This document shows, in pieces, positions 10,869 to 20,462 of a stretch of 64,000 nucleotides of DNA (position 1 is its first letter; each line of letters begins with the position of its first letter). Below the pieces are notes generated by a model. It ran no database searches and had not been told where the DNA came from. It saw only the letters and a program-made list of their open reading frames with translations. Origin of the DNA: an uncultured Verrucomicrobiae bacterium (GTDB lineage: Bacteria > Verrucomicrobiota > Verrucomicrobiia > Limisphaerales > UBA1100); NCBI GenBank assembly GCA_937775205.1, contig CALKBX010000010.1, forward strand, positions 1 to 64,000, given 5' to 3'. Made by a program: the position numbers and the translations under genes.

Positions 10869-12233
10869 ATGAGTATCTCTAGAAGAAAATTTCTGAAAAC
10901 CAAAGGAGCGGTGCTGGCATTACCGTTTTTGCATTCGTTTGCTGATGTATTAGGCGCGCCCAATAAGAAGGATAAGCCGAGTAAGAAGCTGGTCATCATG
11001 TATGTTCCCAATGGGCTCGTACGCCGTTGTTTTTTCCCAGGTGAGGAGGAGGGGGTGTCGCCAAAATTTGTTGGCGGGTTTAATGCCGACAAAACCAAGA
11101 ACCAGGCACGTAAACAGAATAAGCCGGGCATCTATCCGCTGGAACTGACCTCGACCATGCAGCCCTTGGCCGATCACACGAAGGATATTTCGTTGGTCAC
11201 TGGATTGGATCGTACATTTAAGAATGGGCAGGATGTACACGCACAGGGAGCGTCGTGCTATCTTACAAGTCTTTCACCGGCACAGGCGACTGAACAGGGC
11301 ATTAAACACCCCAATGGAAGAAGTTTAGATCAGGTAATTGGTGACAAGGTAGGGATGTCCACGGCATTTAAAACGCTGGAGATTAGCTGCAACGGTTTCA
11401 AGGCAGGCAAAGAGTCGATTTATTTTAATAATATCTCATGGTATGGGCCGGATAAGATTGCACCTTCAATCAAGGATCCCAAAAAACTCTATGACCGATT
11501 ATTCTTGGCTGACAGTTATCGGACTCATCTTGCCGATGTTACGGATCTAGTGCTGGCGGATGCTAAGGCACTTTCAAAAAATCTACCACGGGAAGATCGA
11601 GAGACAATGGACGAGTTCATGGGGATGATTCGCGACATTGAAATTAGAATTGCGAAACTGCAAAAGTTGATTTCGACCGCCAACATTAAAGAACCGAAAA
11701 ACGAGATCTTGCCAAGAGGCGAGTATATCAGATTGCAGGCCGATTTAATGCTGTTGGCCTTTCAGATGGGGATCACGAATATCTGCACATTTATGGTGGG
11801 CCCTGAGCGGTGGGAAGCTTCCTTGCGATACGAGGGCGTTTTTGACAATCCAGTAAATCATCACACCTTTACACACAACCAGAAGGGTAAGGGTTATCTG
11901 AATGTGCAGAAAATCGACATCTTTCACATGCAGCAATACGCCTACATCCTGAAGCGCATGAAGGCGATAAAGGAGTCCGATGGCAGTACGATGCTGGATA
12001 ACTCGTTGGTCACTTACGGCGCCGCCCTCGGTGATGGTTCCACCCATCAGTATTATGATCTGCCACTGATTTTAGCCGGTGGTGGTCAGGGTCAGGTGAA
12101 GCAAGGTCGTTTCATCCAGGCCAAAAGTGGCACCCTTAATTCCAATATGTGGCTCACGTTGGCGAAACTGATGGGGGTGGAGATGGATTCCTACGCGGAC
12201 AGCACGGGCGTCATCTCCGATTTATGGACCTAA
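10869..12233 (+). CDS. DUF1552 exported protein
   Basis: 454 residues starting with a Tat-type signal (SRRKFLKTKGAVLALPF). DUF1552 proteins of PVC bacteria and myxobacteria carry the block KLVIMYVPNGLVRRCFFP (about 41-58) and the late GAALGDGSTHQYYDLPLILAGGG block, both present. They are almost always encoded beside a DUF1587/DUF1592/DUF1588/DUF1585 protein, and that partner begins 8 bases after this stop. Biochemical function is unknown; the likely location is the periplasm or outer surface. It is preceded by 138 bases with no recognisable gene or terminator after the DUF1501 gene, so it may have its own promoter. Confidence 0.88.
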   Translation: MSISRRKFLKTKGAVLALPFLHSFADVLGAPNKKDKPSKKLVIMYVPNGLVRRCFFPGEEEGVSPKFVGGFNADKTKNQARKQNKPGIYPLELTSTMQPLADHTKDISLVTGLDRTFKNGQDVHAQGASCYLTSLSPAQATEQGIKHPNGRSLDQVIGDKVGMSTAFKTLEISCNGFKAGKESIYFNNISWYGPDKIAPSIKDPKKLYDRLFLADSYRTHLADVTDLVLADAKALSKNLPREDRETMDEFMGMIRDIEIRIAKLQKLISTANIKEPKNEILPRGEYIRLQADLMLLAFQMGITNICTFMVGPERWEASLRYEGVFDNPVNHHTFTHNQKGKGYLNVQKIDIFHMQQYAYILKRMKAIKESDGSTMLDNSLVTYGAALGDGSTHQYYDLPLILAGGGQGQVKQGRFIQAKSGTLNSNMWLTLAKLMGVEMDSYADSTGVISDLWT

Positions 12234-12241
12234 GGTTTTCC

Positions 12242-15196
12242 ATGCTTTCCAAACTGTTAATGCGCGGAAGTTGCTTAATATTTCTGCTGGTTGGACTGGT
12301 GCCTGAAAGTCGCGCCGCCGATGAATTCAATCAGTTCCTCAAACCTCTCTTTGCCCGGAATTGCATCAAATGCCACGGCGAAAAAAAGATAAAGGGGAAG
12401 ATCAATCTCAAGGAGATCGCAACGGCGAAACAGTTTTTGGCGAAGCCTGAGTTGATCAAGGGACTAATCGAGGTCATCGATGCGGTTGACATGCCGCCTG
12501 AGGATGAGCCGCAGCTGAGTGAGGTGGAGCGGGTAAGACTACTCGCTGTATTAAAGACGCAGCTGCGAGCAGCGACAATTGGATCCAAGGTGAAACACTC
12601 GCGCATCCGGCGCTTAAATCGATTTCAGTATAACAACGCAGTTCGGGATTTATTCGGGTTAAACCGCGATGTGTTTGGGTTGCCGGAAAAGTTGATGACG
12701 CGACGGGGGAATTATCTGAATTCCGGCCTGAATTCCCACAAAATGCCCGATCGAGTCAACGTTCGATCCCTTGCCTTGAAGCCGGAAGCAGGACTGCAGG
12801 GCGTGCGGTCATTTCCAAAAGATTTGCGTGCATCCCACGGGTTTGATAATCAAGCCAATCAACTGACCTTGTCGCCGTTATTGCTGGATGCCTTTCTGCG
12901 GCTGAGTGTTTCCATTCTCGAAAGCTCGGACTTTAACGAAGGTAACGTTGGGATTTGGAACGGGTTCTTCAAGGAACCAGCTGCTGACGCCAACATGGAG
13001 GCGGAAGTCCGGAAGCGACTTGGCCCGTTTCTATTGCGCGCTTTTCGACGGCCGGTTGATCGTGAGGTGCTGGAGCGTTACACAACCTACACCCTGTCCA
13101 AAATTAAACAGGGACTCCCATTTATCGGCAGCATGAAAAAAGTTGCGTCGGCTGCCTTGTCCTCACCCATGTTTCTTTATCGATATGGATCGGCAAATGA
13201 AAAATCGGATTTATTTACACTGGCCTCAAACCTCTCCTTTTTCTTTTGGGCCAGCAGTCCGGACTTGGAGCTCTTGGGTTTGGCGAAAAGTGGTGAGCTG
13301 TCCAAGCCCAAGGTCTTGAACAAGACCATCAATCGGATGATGACCGATCCCAAGATCGAGCGGTTTTTGGATACCTTCCCCTCACAATGGATGCAGCTCG
13401 AAAACGTTCTGGCGGCGACCCCTGACCCCAAGAAACACAGATTCTTCAGCCTGGATAAGAACAACCCGGCTAGTTTGCAGATGTTGATGGAACCGCTGCT
13501 GTTATTTGATGCCGTATTTATTGAAGATCGTCCAATTGTTGAACTCATCACGCCGGAGTTCAATTATCAGAGTGATTTCCTGAAGACTTGGTATACCACC
13601 GACCTTCAGCCATCCCTGCCTGATGTCTCCAAGATCGTCGAGGAAAACCGGCGCATTAACGAACGTCTCAAAGGCTTGTCGGCACTCATCAAGACAACTC
13701 AGGCGAACTTGGACGTATTGATCAAGCCAGTAAGGGAACGCTTGATGAAGGAACGCAAAAAAAATACCGGCGAAAAGAAACCGTTTGACCTAAAACCATA
13801 CGCAGCTTGGGAATTCAACGGAGATTTGAAAAGTTCAATTGGAAATTTTCCGCTTAAGGCCAACGGTAAGGTTACCTACAAGGACGGTATGGCGGTTTTG
13901 AAACGTTCCTTTCTTCAAAGCACCAATATCCCCATTGATCTCAAGGCAAAGTCCATCGAGGTATGGTGCAGTCTGCCTAATGTGAACCAACGCGGAGGTG
14001 GAGTGATGGGCATCCAGGGTCCTGGTGATTTCTTTGATACCATCGTACTCGGTGAACGTAAGTCGCAACACTGGATTTCTGGAAGCAACGGTCATAGCCG
14101 CACCCTAGATTTCCCCGATTCCGTACCCGAGACAACTGTCAATCAACTATTACATCTGGTTATCACTTACCAAACTGATGGAACCACAACCATGTATCGT
14201 AACGGTAAACCTTACGGCAAACCCTACCGGCGAGACTCAGCCACCTTCCCAAAAAATAAGACTTCAGTTATTTTTGGCCTTCGCCACACGCCCCCTGGTG
14301 GCAACAAATACCTTAATGTGAGCATCGATAAAGCACGATTATACAACCGCGCCCTCACGCCAGAAGAGGTTGCCGCATCGGCTTCCGGGAAAAATCTGTT
14401 TATCTCCGAGGCGAATGCCCTGCAGGCTATGTTGCCCGCGCAGAAAAAGAAACACGCGGCCCTGAAGGAAACCCTCCAGCAGGCCGAGGCTGCATTGAAT
14501 AGCATTCCCAAGCCTCGCGACACCGGTAAAATTCAACAGGCCGCCCGCCAGAAATTTGACAATGAGATGCGCAACAAATTGCGCTCCCAAACCTTTCAGC
14601 GAGTGCCCGCCACAGACCCACGCTACGGCGGTATCATCACTAGCGCAGCCATGCTGAGCATGACCGCGGGACCCAAGCGCACCCATCCCATCGCCCGAGG
14701 CGCATGGGTCATCGAGGTGATTCTTAATGATCCTCCTCCTCCACCACCAAACGATATCCCCCCCTTAAATGAGGATAGTGGGCCGAAGAATCAGACGATC
14801 CGCGAGAAGTTTGCCGAGCATAGGAAAAATCCAGATTGTGCTGGCTGCCACTCTAGGCTCGACCCACTCGGTTTTGCCCTTGAGAATTTTGATATCACCG
14901 GCCGGTGGCGTGACAAATACGAGAATGGTCGTGATGTGGACGCCAGCGGCAAGTTGTTACGAAAATACGAATTCAATGACATTGTCCGATTCAAAGAATC
15001 ACTGGCCAAGGAGAACAGACGTTTTGCAAAGGCATTTTCTGCCCATCTGCTACGCTTCGCCCTGGCTAAGGAACTCAGCCCTGCGGATACCCTGACCATC
15101 GACGCCATCGTCAACCGAACAGAGAAGGAGAATTTCAAACTCAAGTCCCTTATCCGCGAAGTGATCCTGAGCGATAGTTTTCTTCAATCAAACTGA
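12242..15196 (+). CDS. DUF1587/1592/1588/1585 c-type heme protein with LamG insert
   Basis: 984 residues from the ATG at 12242, which starts a clean signal peptide (MLSKLLMRGSCLIFLLVGLV). An ATG at 12224 would overlap the previous gene and is the alternative. Order: PSCyt1-like heme domain with CIKCHGEKKIKG (about 41-52); DUF1587 (RIRRLNRFQYNNAVRDLFGL, about 120-185); DUF1595/1592 (RAFRRPVDREVLERY..., about 260-430); coiled-coil/LamG/coiled-coil segment (about 470-780); DUF1588 with CAGCHSRLDPLGFALENFD (about 865-885); DUF1585 at the C-terminus. The LamG segment closely resembles the one in the PSD1 protein at 5233. Partner of the DUF1552 protein immediately upstream. Probably a periplasmic multi-domain cytochrome of unknown substrate. 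Confidence 0.88.
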   Translation: MLSKLLMRGSCLIFLLVGLVPESRAADEFNQFLKPLFARNCIKCHGEKKIKGKINLKEIATAKQFLAKPELIKGLIEVIDAVDMPPEDEPQLSEVERVRLLAVLKTQLRAATIGSKVKHSRIRRLNRFQYNNAVRDLFGLNRDVFGLPEKLMTRRGNYLNSGLNSHKMPDRVNVRSLALKPEAGLQGVRSFPKDLRASHGFDNQANQLTLSPLLLDAFLRLSVSILESSDFNEGNVGIWNGFFKEPAADANMEAEVRKRLGPFLLRAFRRPVDREVLERYTTYTLSKIKQGLPFIGSMKKVASAALSSPMFLYRYGSANEKSDLFTLASNLSFFFWASSPDLELLGLAKSGELSKPKVLNKTINRMMTDPKIERFLDTFPSQWMQLENVLAATPDPKKHRFFSLDKNNPASLQMLMEPLLLFDAVFIEDRPIVELITPEFNYQSDFLKTWYTTDLQPSLPDVSKIVEENRRINERLKGLSALIKTTQANLDVLIKPVRERLMKERKKNTGEKKPFDLKPYAAWEFNGDLKSSIGNFPLKANGKVTYKDGMAVLKRSFLQSTNIPIDLKAKSIEVWCSLPNVNQRGGGVMGIQGPGDFFDTIVLGERKSQHWISGSNGHSRTLDFPDSVPETTVNQLLHLVITYQTDGTTTMYRNGKPYGKPYRRDSATFPKNKTSVIFGLRHTPPGGNKYLNVSIDKARLYNRALTPEEVAASASGKNLFISEANALQAMLPAQKKKHAALKETLQQAEAALNSIPKPRDTGKIQQAARQKFDNEMRNKLRSQTFQRVPATDPRYGGIITSAAMLSMTAGPKRTHPIARGAWVIEVILNDPPPPPPNDIPPLNEDSGPKNQTIREKFAEHRKNPDCAGCHSRLDPLGFALENFDITGRWRDKYENGRDVDASGKLLRKYEFNDIVRFKESLAKENRRFAKAFSAHLLRFALAKELSPADTLTIDAIVNRTEKENFKLKSLIREVILSDSFLQSN

Positions 15197-15201
15197 TCTG
15201 A

Positions 15202-15309
15202 CGAACCAAAGCGCTACTTGATGAACTCCTCACCGGCGAACAGCAGGGCAAGCTCAAGGAATTGAAGGCTGCCCAAAAGGGCAAAAAGAAAGAATCCAAG
15301 GACAAGTAA
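15202..15309 (+). pseudogene. C-terminal relic of a Lys-rich (Spy/LTxxQ-like) protein
   Basis: An open stretch between stops reads RTKALLDELLTGEQQGKLK followed by a Lys-rich tail and TAA. It has no start codon and no upstream remainder. The pattern LLxELLTxEQQxKLKEL is like the C-terminus of small periplasmic Spy/LTxxQ or EF-hand-associated proteins. I read it as the surviving 3' end of a deleted gene; a chance open frame is possible. Confidence 0.4.
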
Positions 15310-15395
15310 AAGCGGATTAATCGGGCTTTGAATCTAGGCCAAATTCCTTTTCATTGGCATTGAGTGGCTGCAGTGTGTATTTTCTGCACCGGATC

Positions 15396-17949
15396 ATGTT
15401 ACATATTTTTGTCTCTTTAGTTGTGTTCACGCTGGGTATTTCCGCCCATGCCCAATCGGTCGCAGATTCAGCCACCCCAATTAGGAACATCAAAGCAGCC
15501 GATGGCTTCAAGGTGGAGCTCCTCTATTCGGTGCCCAAGCCAGCACAGGGCTCGTGGGTGGCAATGTGTCACGATGACAAAGGGCGCATCATCGTAAGCG
15601 ATCAATTTGGAGGGCTGTACCGCTTCAGCCCGCCGGCGGCTGGGCAAATGCTCAAGCAATCGGACATCGAAGCGGTGCCGGCCAAGATTCGCGCGGCCAA
15701 CGGCCTGCTTTGGGCGGCAGGTGCACTGTACGTGGGGGTGAATGATTACGAGCGCAAGTTCCCCAGCGGACTGTATCGCGTAACCGACTCAAATGGGGAT
15801 GACAAGCTCGACAAGGTGGAGCACCTGCGCGAACTTACTGCGCGCGGCGATCACGGTATCCACGCTATTTTGCCCGGACCGAAGGGCACGCTCTATCTCA
15901 TCACCGGTAACAATACCACGCCACTCAAGACGCAAACTTCGCGTGTGCCGATGCATTGGGGTGAGGATCACCTTCTACCGCGTATGCCAGATGGTCGCGG
16001 CCATAATCGGGACCGGCTCGCTCCCGGTGGTATCATTTACAAGGTCTCATTGGATGGCAAAACGTGGGAGATTGTTTCCTCGGGTTATCGCAATATTTAC
16101 GACGGAGGCGTGAACCGTGATGGTGAGCTTTTTGCCTATGATGCGGACATGGAGTATGATTTCAATACCTCATGGTATCGCCCCACGCGTATCAATCACG
16201 TGACCAGTGGCTCGATGTACGGATGGCGCAATGGCACCGGCAAGCGGCCGGAGTTTTATCCGGACACTCTGCCGCCGGTAATCAATATTGGCCCGGGCTC
16301 ACCCACAGGGGTGACTTTCGGCTATGGTGCAAAGTTTCCCGCCAAGTATCAGGATGCCATGTATATCCTCGACTGGAGCTGGGGAAAAATTCATGCCGTG
16401 CACTTGAATCCCGACGGTTCCAGCTATACGGCCACCAAGGAAACCTTCATCACCGGTAGTCCGCTTCCAGTAACCGACGTGATCATTCATCCTGTTGATA
16501 GGGCGATGTATTTCACGATTGGTGGCCGCAAGGTGCAGTCCGGATTGTACCGCGTGACCTACACTGGAAAAGAATCTACTGCACTTGTAAAACATGCACC
16601 CAAACAGAACAGACTAACCGAGCTTCGTCATAAGCTGGAAAAGTTTCACGGCGTTCAACACAAGAACGCTGTAACAACCGCTTGGCCACACTTGAGCCAT
16701 CCTGACCGTTTTGTGCGTTGGGCTGCCATGACGGCGGTGATGCATCAGCCCGTGGAGCAGTGGCGCAATCGCGCGTTGGGCGAGAAGGATCCCAACAAGC
16801 GCGTGGTCGCTCTGCTCGGTTTGTGCAAGGTGGAGGGTTCGGATCCCAAAAATAGAAAGCCAGATGCGCCAGCGGATTTACTGGAAGTGGATCACCCCAC
16901 ATCCAACCCGATTTTCAAGGCCCTTTCTCAGGTGAAATGGAATCAACTCGATCATCAGGGCAAGCTCACCCTCGTGCGCACATATCAGATCGCCTTGGTG
17001 CGTTTTGGCGAACCCAACTCGCGCGCCGTGGCCAAGATTGTTGGCCAGCTTGATCCTCATTTCCCGGCGCCTGACTTCGAGCAAAACTGGCTGTTGTGTG
17101 AGACGCTGGCCTATCTGCAGGCACCCAATACTGCCACCAAGGGCATTCAATTACTAAACGGAGCAGCCACTCAGGAGGAGCAAATAGAATATGCTCGGTC
17201 ACTGCGAATGTTGAAGCAAGGCTGGACAATGGAACTCCGTGAATCCTACTTCAACTGGTTCCTAAAGGCGTCCAACTACCGCGGAGGAGCCAGCTTTAGT
17301 AAGTTCATTGAATTCATTCGACGGGATGCCGAGAGCCAGCCTAGATGCCAAGAGCCGCGAGCAGTTAAAAGGTTTGCTTGCGAAAAAACCCAAACAGAAA
17401 TCCCCCTATGAGATCATGGCCCAGGCCATGATCGGGCGTAATTTTGTGAAGGAATGGAAACTTAAGGAACTCAGCGGGGTAGCAAAAACAAAATTGAAGA
17501 ACCGTAGCTTTGAAAGAGGGCGCAAAATGTTTGCCGCCGGGGGCTGCTTTGCTTGTCACCGGTTTGCCAATGAGGGTGGAATGACCGGCCCTGACCTTAC
17601 CGGAGCCGGTGGACGCTACTCACCCCATGACCTGCTCGAACAGATCATTGATCCGAGCAAGGAAATCAATGAACAGTTTGTGCCCGTTATCGTGAAAATG
17701 AAAAACGGCGATCTAATTACCGGCGTAGTCGTGAATATGAACGGTGACCGGGTTACAGTAAATACCGACATGTTCGACCCCAACCAACGAGTAAATGTGA
17801 ATCGGCCTCAAGTGGAGAGCATTGAGCCCTCCAAGGTCTCACCCATGCCTCCAGGCCTGTTAAACCTGATGCGTGAGGATGAAGTGATGGATTTACTCGC
17901 CTACATCCTCAGTGGCGGCGACCGCAACCATTCAGCCTTTAAAAAGTAA
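15396..17949 (+). CDS. PVC-type dehydrogenase with C-terminal cytochrome c domain (frameshifted)
   Basis: Two overlapping frames (to 17411, and on to 17949) make one 850-residue protein if one base is removed near 17332: frame one reads FIEFIRRDAE and the +1 frame continues ASLDAKSREQLKGLL. Start ATG at 15396 opens a signal peptide (MLHIFVSLVVFTLGISAHA). Domains: PVC-type membrane-bound dehydrogenase/sorbosone-dehydrogenase-like propeller (about 35-385; KGRIIVSDQFGGLYR, PTGVTFGYGAKFP); HEAT-like helices (about 400-640); class I c-type heme domain with CFACHRFANEGGMTGPDLTGAGGRYSPHDLLEQIIDPSKEIN and the PVC-typical GVVVNMNGDRVTV tail. Likely a periplasmic sugar/alcohol dehydrogenase passing electrons to its own heme. 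The stop lies 2 bases before the sugar-binding lipoprotein gene, suggesting one operon for oxidation and uptake. Confidence 0.85.
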
Positions 17950-17951
17950 TC

Positions 17952-18944
17952 ATGAAAGAAACACTGACTCTACTTCCAGCAATCCTACTCACCACATGGC
18001 TGGGGTGTGGCGGCAACCAAGAGGCCACCGAACCTGCCAATACCGGTGTAAATGGCGAGAACGCTGAAAAAACAAAGGGTATCATTGCCTACACACCTCA
18101 AACTCTTTCCAACCCATTTTTCAGCGTAATTGGTGACCATATTCGGGCGGAAGCAGAAAAGAACGGTTACGAAATCCTGATCGTGGATCCAGACTACGAT
18201 GTGAAAAAACAATCTGATCAGATCGATGATTTCATTGCTAAAAATGTTACAGCCATTGTCCTTGTCCCCTGTGACCGGTTATCCGTGGGACCTGCAGTGA
18301 AGGCTGCCAATAAAGCGGGGATTCCCGTTTTCACCGTCGATGCCAAATGCGCGGCCGAAGGAGCGGAAATCGCAGGACACGTGGGCACCGATAATTTCCA
18401 GGGTGGAGAGCTTGCGGGCAAAGCCATGATTGATGCACTCGGTGGGAAAGGCGGTAAAGTGCTGATTCTGGACCTAAAGAGAGCTCACTCTTGTGTTTTG
18501 CGAGTGGACGGATTTAAAAAAGTGATTAATGCCCACAACAAAGAAGCAGTGGGAAAAATTGAAATTGTATCCGAACTTGATGGCAATGGAGATCGCACCA
18601 AGGGCTATCAGTCCACCGCTGATGCCTTGCAGGCCCATGAAGATCTTGATGCGATCTTTGCCATCAATGACCCTTCCGCACTCGGTGCGTACACCGCAGT
18701 AAAAGAGGCCAAACGGGAGGCCAAAATTAAAATTATCGGCTTCGACGGTCAGCTTGATGGCAAGCAAGCCATCAAAGACGGTAAAATCTATGCTGACCCT
18801 ATTCAACATCCGGATAAAATGGGTAAACAAATCGTTCAACTAGTCGTCAAATATCAAGCGGGTGAAAGCTTCGAGCCGGAAACGCTTATCCCTGCGACCC
18901 TCTACACCAAAGCCGAGGCGGATCAGGATCCTGAACTAAAATAA
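17952..18944 (+). CDS. Ribose-type sugar ABC transporter substrate-binding lipoprotein
   Basis: 330 residues; family Peripla_BP_4 (RbsB/XylF-like). The N-terminus has a lipobox (TTWLGC, Cys about residue 19) followed by a flexible Asn/Glu-rich linker, so it is membrane-anchored. Core blocks: GIIAYTPQTLSNPFFSVIGDHI (about 43-64), VTAIVLVPCDRL, HVGTDNFQGGELAG, DGNGDRTKGYQSTADAL, IFAINDPSALGAYTAVKEA and IIGFDGQLDGKQAIKDGKIYADPIQHP. First gene of a three-gene importer (ATPase 3 bases downstream, permease overlapping that). The ligand is probably a pentose or related sugar or polyol; I cannot say which. Confidence 0.92.
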   Translation: MKETLTLLPAILLTTWLGCGGNQEATEPANTGVNGENAEKTKGIIAYTPQTLSNPFFSVIGDHIRAEAEKNGYEILIVDPDYDVKKQSDQIDDFIAKNVTAIVLVPCDRLSVGPAVKAANKAGIPVFTVDAKCAAEGAEIAGHVGTDNFQGGELAGKAMIDALGGKGGKVLILDLKRAHSCVLRVDGFKKVINAHNKEAVGKIEIVSELDGNGDRTKGYQSTADALQAHEDLDAIFAINDPSALGAYTAVKEAKREAKIKIIGFDGQLDGKQAIKDGKIYADPIQHPDKMGKQIVQLVVKYQAGESFEPETLIPATLYTKAEADQDPELK

Positions 18945-18947
18945 TTC

Positions 18948-20462
18948 ATGGCGGACGCCGCCCAAACGCCGTTGCTCCGGATGCGCGGCATCAGCAAAGC
19001 CTTTCCTGGCGTACAGGCACTGAGCAAGGTGGATCTCACGCTATTCGCAGGCGAAGTGTTGGCTCTGCTCGGTGAAAACGGTGCCGGCAAAAGCACCCTG
19101 ATTAAAATTCTTGGAGGAGCACATCAGCAAGATGAGGGGACTATAGAGATTGATGGAAATTCGGTGCGCCTCAATAATCCTCTAAAAGCTCAAGCTGCGG
19201 GCATTGGAATCATCTATCAGGAGTTTAATTTAGTCCCCGGTTTAACAGCCCGTGAAAACATTTTTCTCGGGCAGGAACCTTCTCGGGTTTGCTTTATTCC
19301 ACGAGCGCAAGAGGAGGAAAAGTCCCGCGAGTTGTTTGCCAGAATTGGCGTGGAGATTAATCCCAGCACCCTCTGTCGTGATCTCACCGTGGCCCAACAG
19401 CAGATCGTGGAGATTGCCAAAGCACTGGCACAGGATGCTCGAATTATTGTGATGGATGAACCCACCGCCGCCCTCACTCCCCGCGAGGTAGAATGTCTGC
19501 TCACAGTTGTCCGAGAATTACGCTCGCAGGGTATTGGCATTATTTACATCAGCCACCGCCTGGATGAAATTGATGCCATTGCTGATCGCGTCACTGTGTT
19601 GCGAGACGGTGCCCATGTAACTACGCGTGCAAAAGAAGATCTAGAGCGGCATGAAATGATCGAACTGATGGTCGGCCGTAGCCTGGACAAAGAATTCCCT
19701 TCCCACGAATGCCAACCTGGGGACGTTCGATTGGCAGTAAAAAATCTTAGCCGCGGCACCAAGGTTCGCAATGTTTCCTTTGAACTGCGAGCGGGTGAAA
19801 TTGTCGGCCTCACCGGACTGGTTGGAGCAGGTCGCACGGAAACAGCCCGATTGATTTTCGGTGCGGATAAGAAGGACTCCGGCACCGTGGAGCTGGACGG
19901 AAAACCCATTGGTGCTACTTCCCCACGCGATGCCATTCGATGCGGCATTTGCCTGCTCACTGAAGATCGCAAATCAGAGGGACTGGTGCTCGGCCTCGCG
20001 GTGCAGGAAAACTTTGGCTTACCGAGCCTGCATCAATTCACCCATAAAGGGCTGATCAATCGAGAGCAGGAAAGCGATGCCTTCGCGAAGTATGTGAAGC
20101 AGATTAAGATTAAAATCTCCAACCACGAACAATCAGCAGCCACTCTCTCTGGAGGTAATCAGCAAAAAGTCGTCCTTGCCAAGTGGTTGCAGCGAAATGC
20201 AGAAGTAATCATTTTTGATGAACCCACTCGGGGCATTGACGTGGGGGCAAAATACGAGATTTACCAACTCATTCACCAACTCACTGATGAAGGGAAGGCG
20301 GTCCTGATGATCAGCTCCGAGCTCCCGGAAATTCTTGGCATGAGTAACCGCATCATTGTCATGAATGAAGGACGAGTTACTGGAGAAATTAGTGATGTCA
20401 CCAACGCCACCCAGGAAGACATTATGAAACTCGCAACTCTGCGTGAGGAAATGGCTGCATGA
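18948..20462 (+). CDS. Ribose-type sugar ABC transporter ATP-binding protein (double ABC domain)
   Basis: 504 residues with two ABC domains in tandem, as in RbsA/MglA. The first has Walker A GENGAGKSTL (about 43-52) and Walker B IIVMDEPTAALT. In place of the usual LSGGQ the first domain has LTVAQQQIVEIAKAL, as is normal for this family. The second has the degenerate Walker A-like GLVGAGRTET, signature LSGGNQQKVVLAKWL and Walker B VIIFDEPTRGIDVGAKYEIY. Powers import of the ligand bound by the upstream lipoprotein. The last codons overlap the permease start (ATGA). Confidence 0.95.
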   Translation: MADAAQTPLLRMRGISKAFPGVQALSKVDLTLFAGEVLALLGENGAGKSTLIKILGGAHQQDEGTIEIDGNSVRLNNPLKAQAAGIGIIYQEFNLVPGLTARENIFLGQEPSRVCFIPRAQEEEKSRELFARIGVEINPSTLCRDLTVAQQQIVEIAKALAQDARIIVMDEPTAALTPREVECLLTVVRELRSQGIGIIYISHRLDEIDAIADRVTVLRDGAHVTTRAKEDLERHEMIELMVGRSLDKEFPSHECQPGDVRLAVKNLSRGTKVRNVSFELRAGEIVGLTGLVGAGRTETARLIFGADKKDSGTVELDGKPIGATSPRDAIRCGICLLTEDRKSEGLVLGLAVQENFGLPSLHQFTHKGLINREQESDAFAKYVKQIKIKISNHEQSAATLSGGNQQKVVLAKWLQRNAEVIIFDEPTRGIDVGAKYEIYQLIHQLTDEGKAVLMISSELPEILGMSNRIIVMNEGRVTGEISDVTNATQEDIMKLATLREEMAA

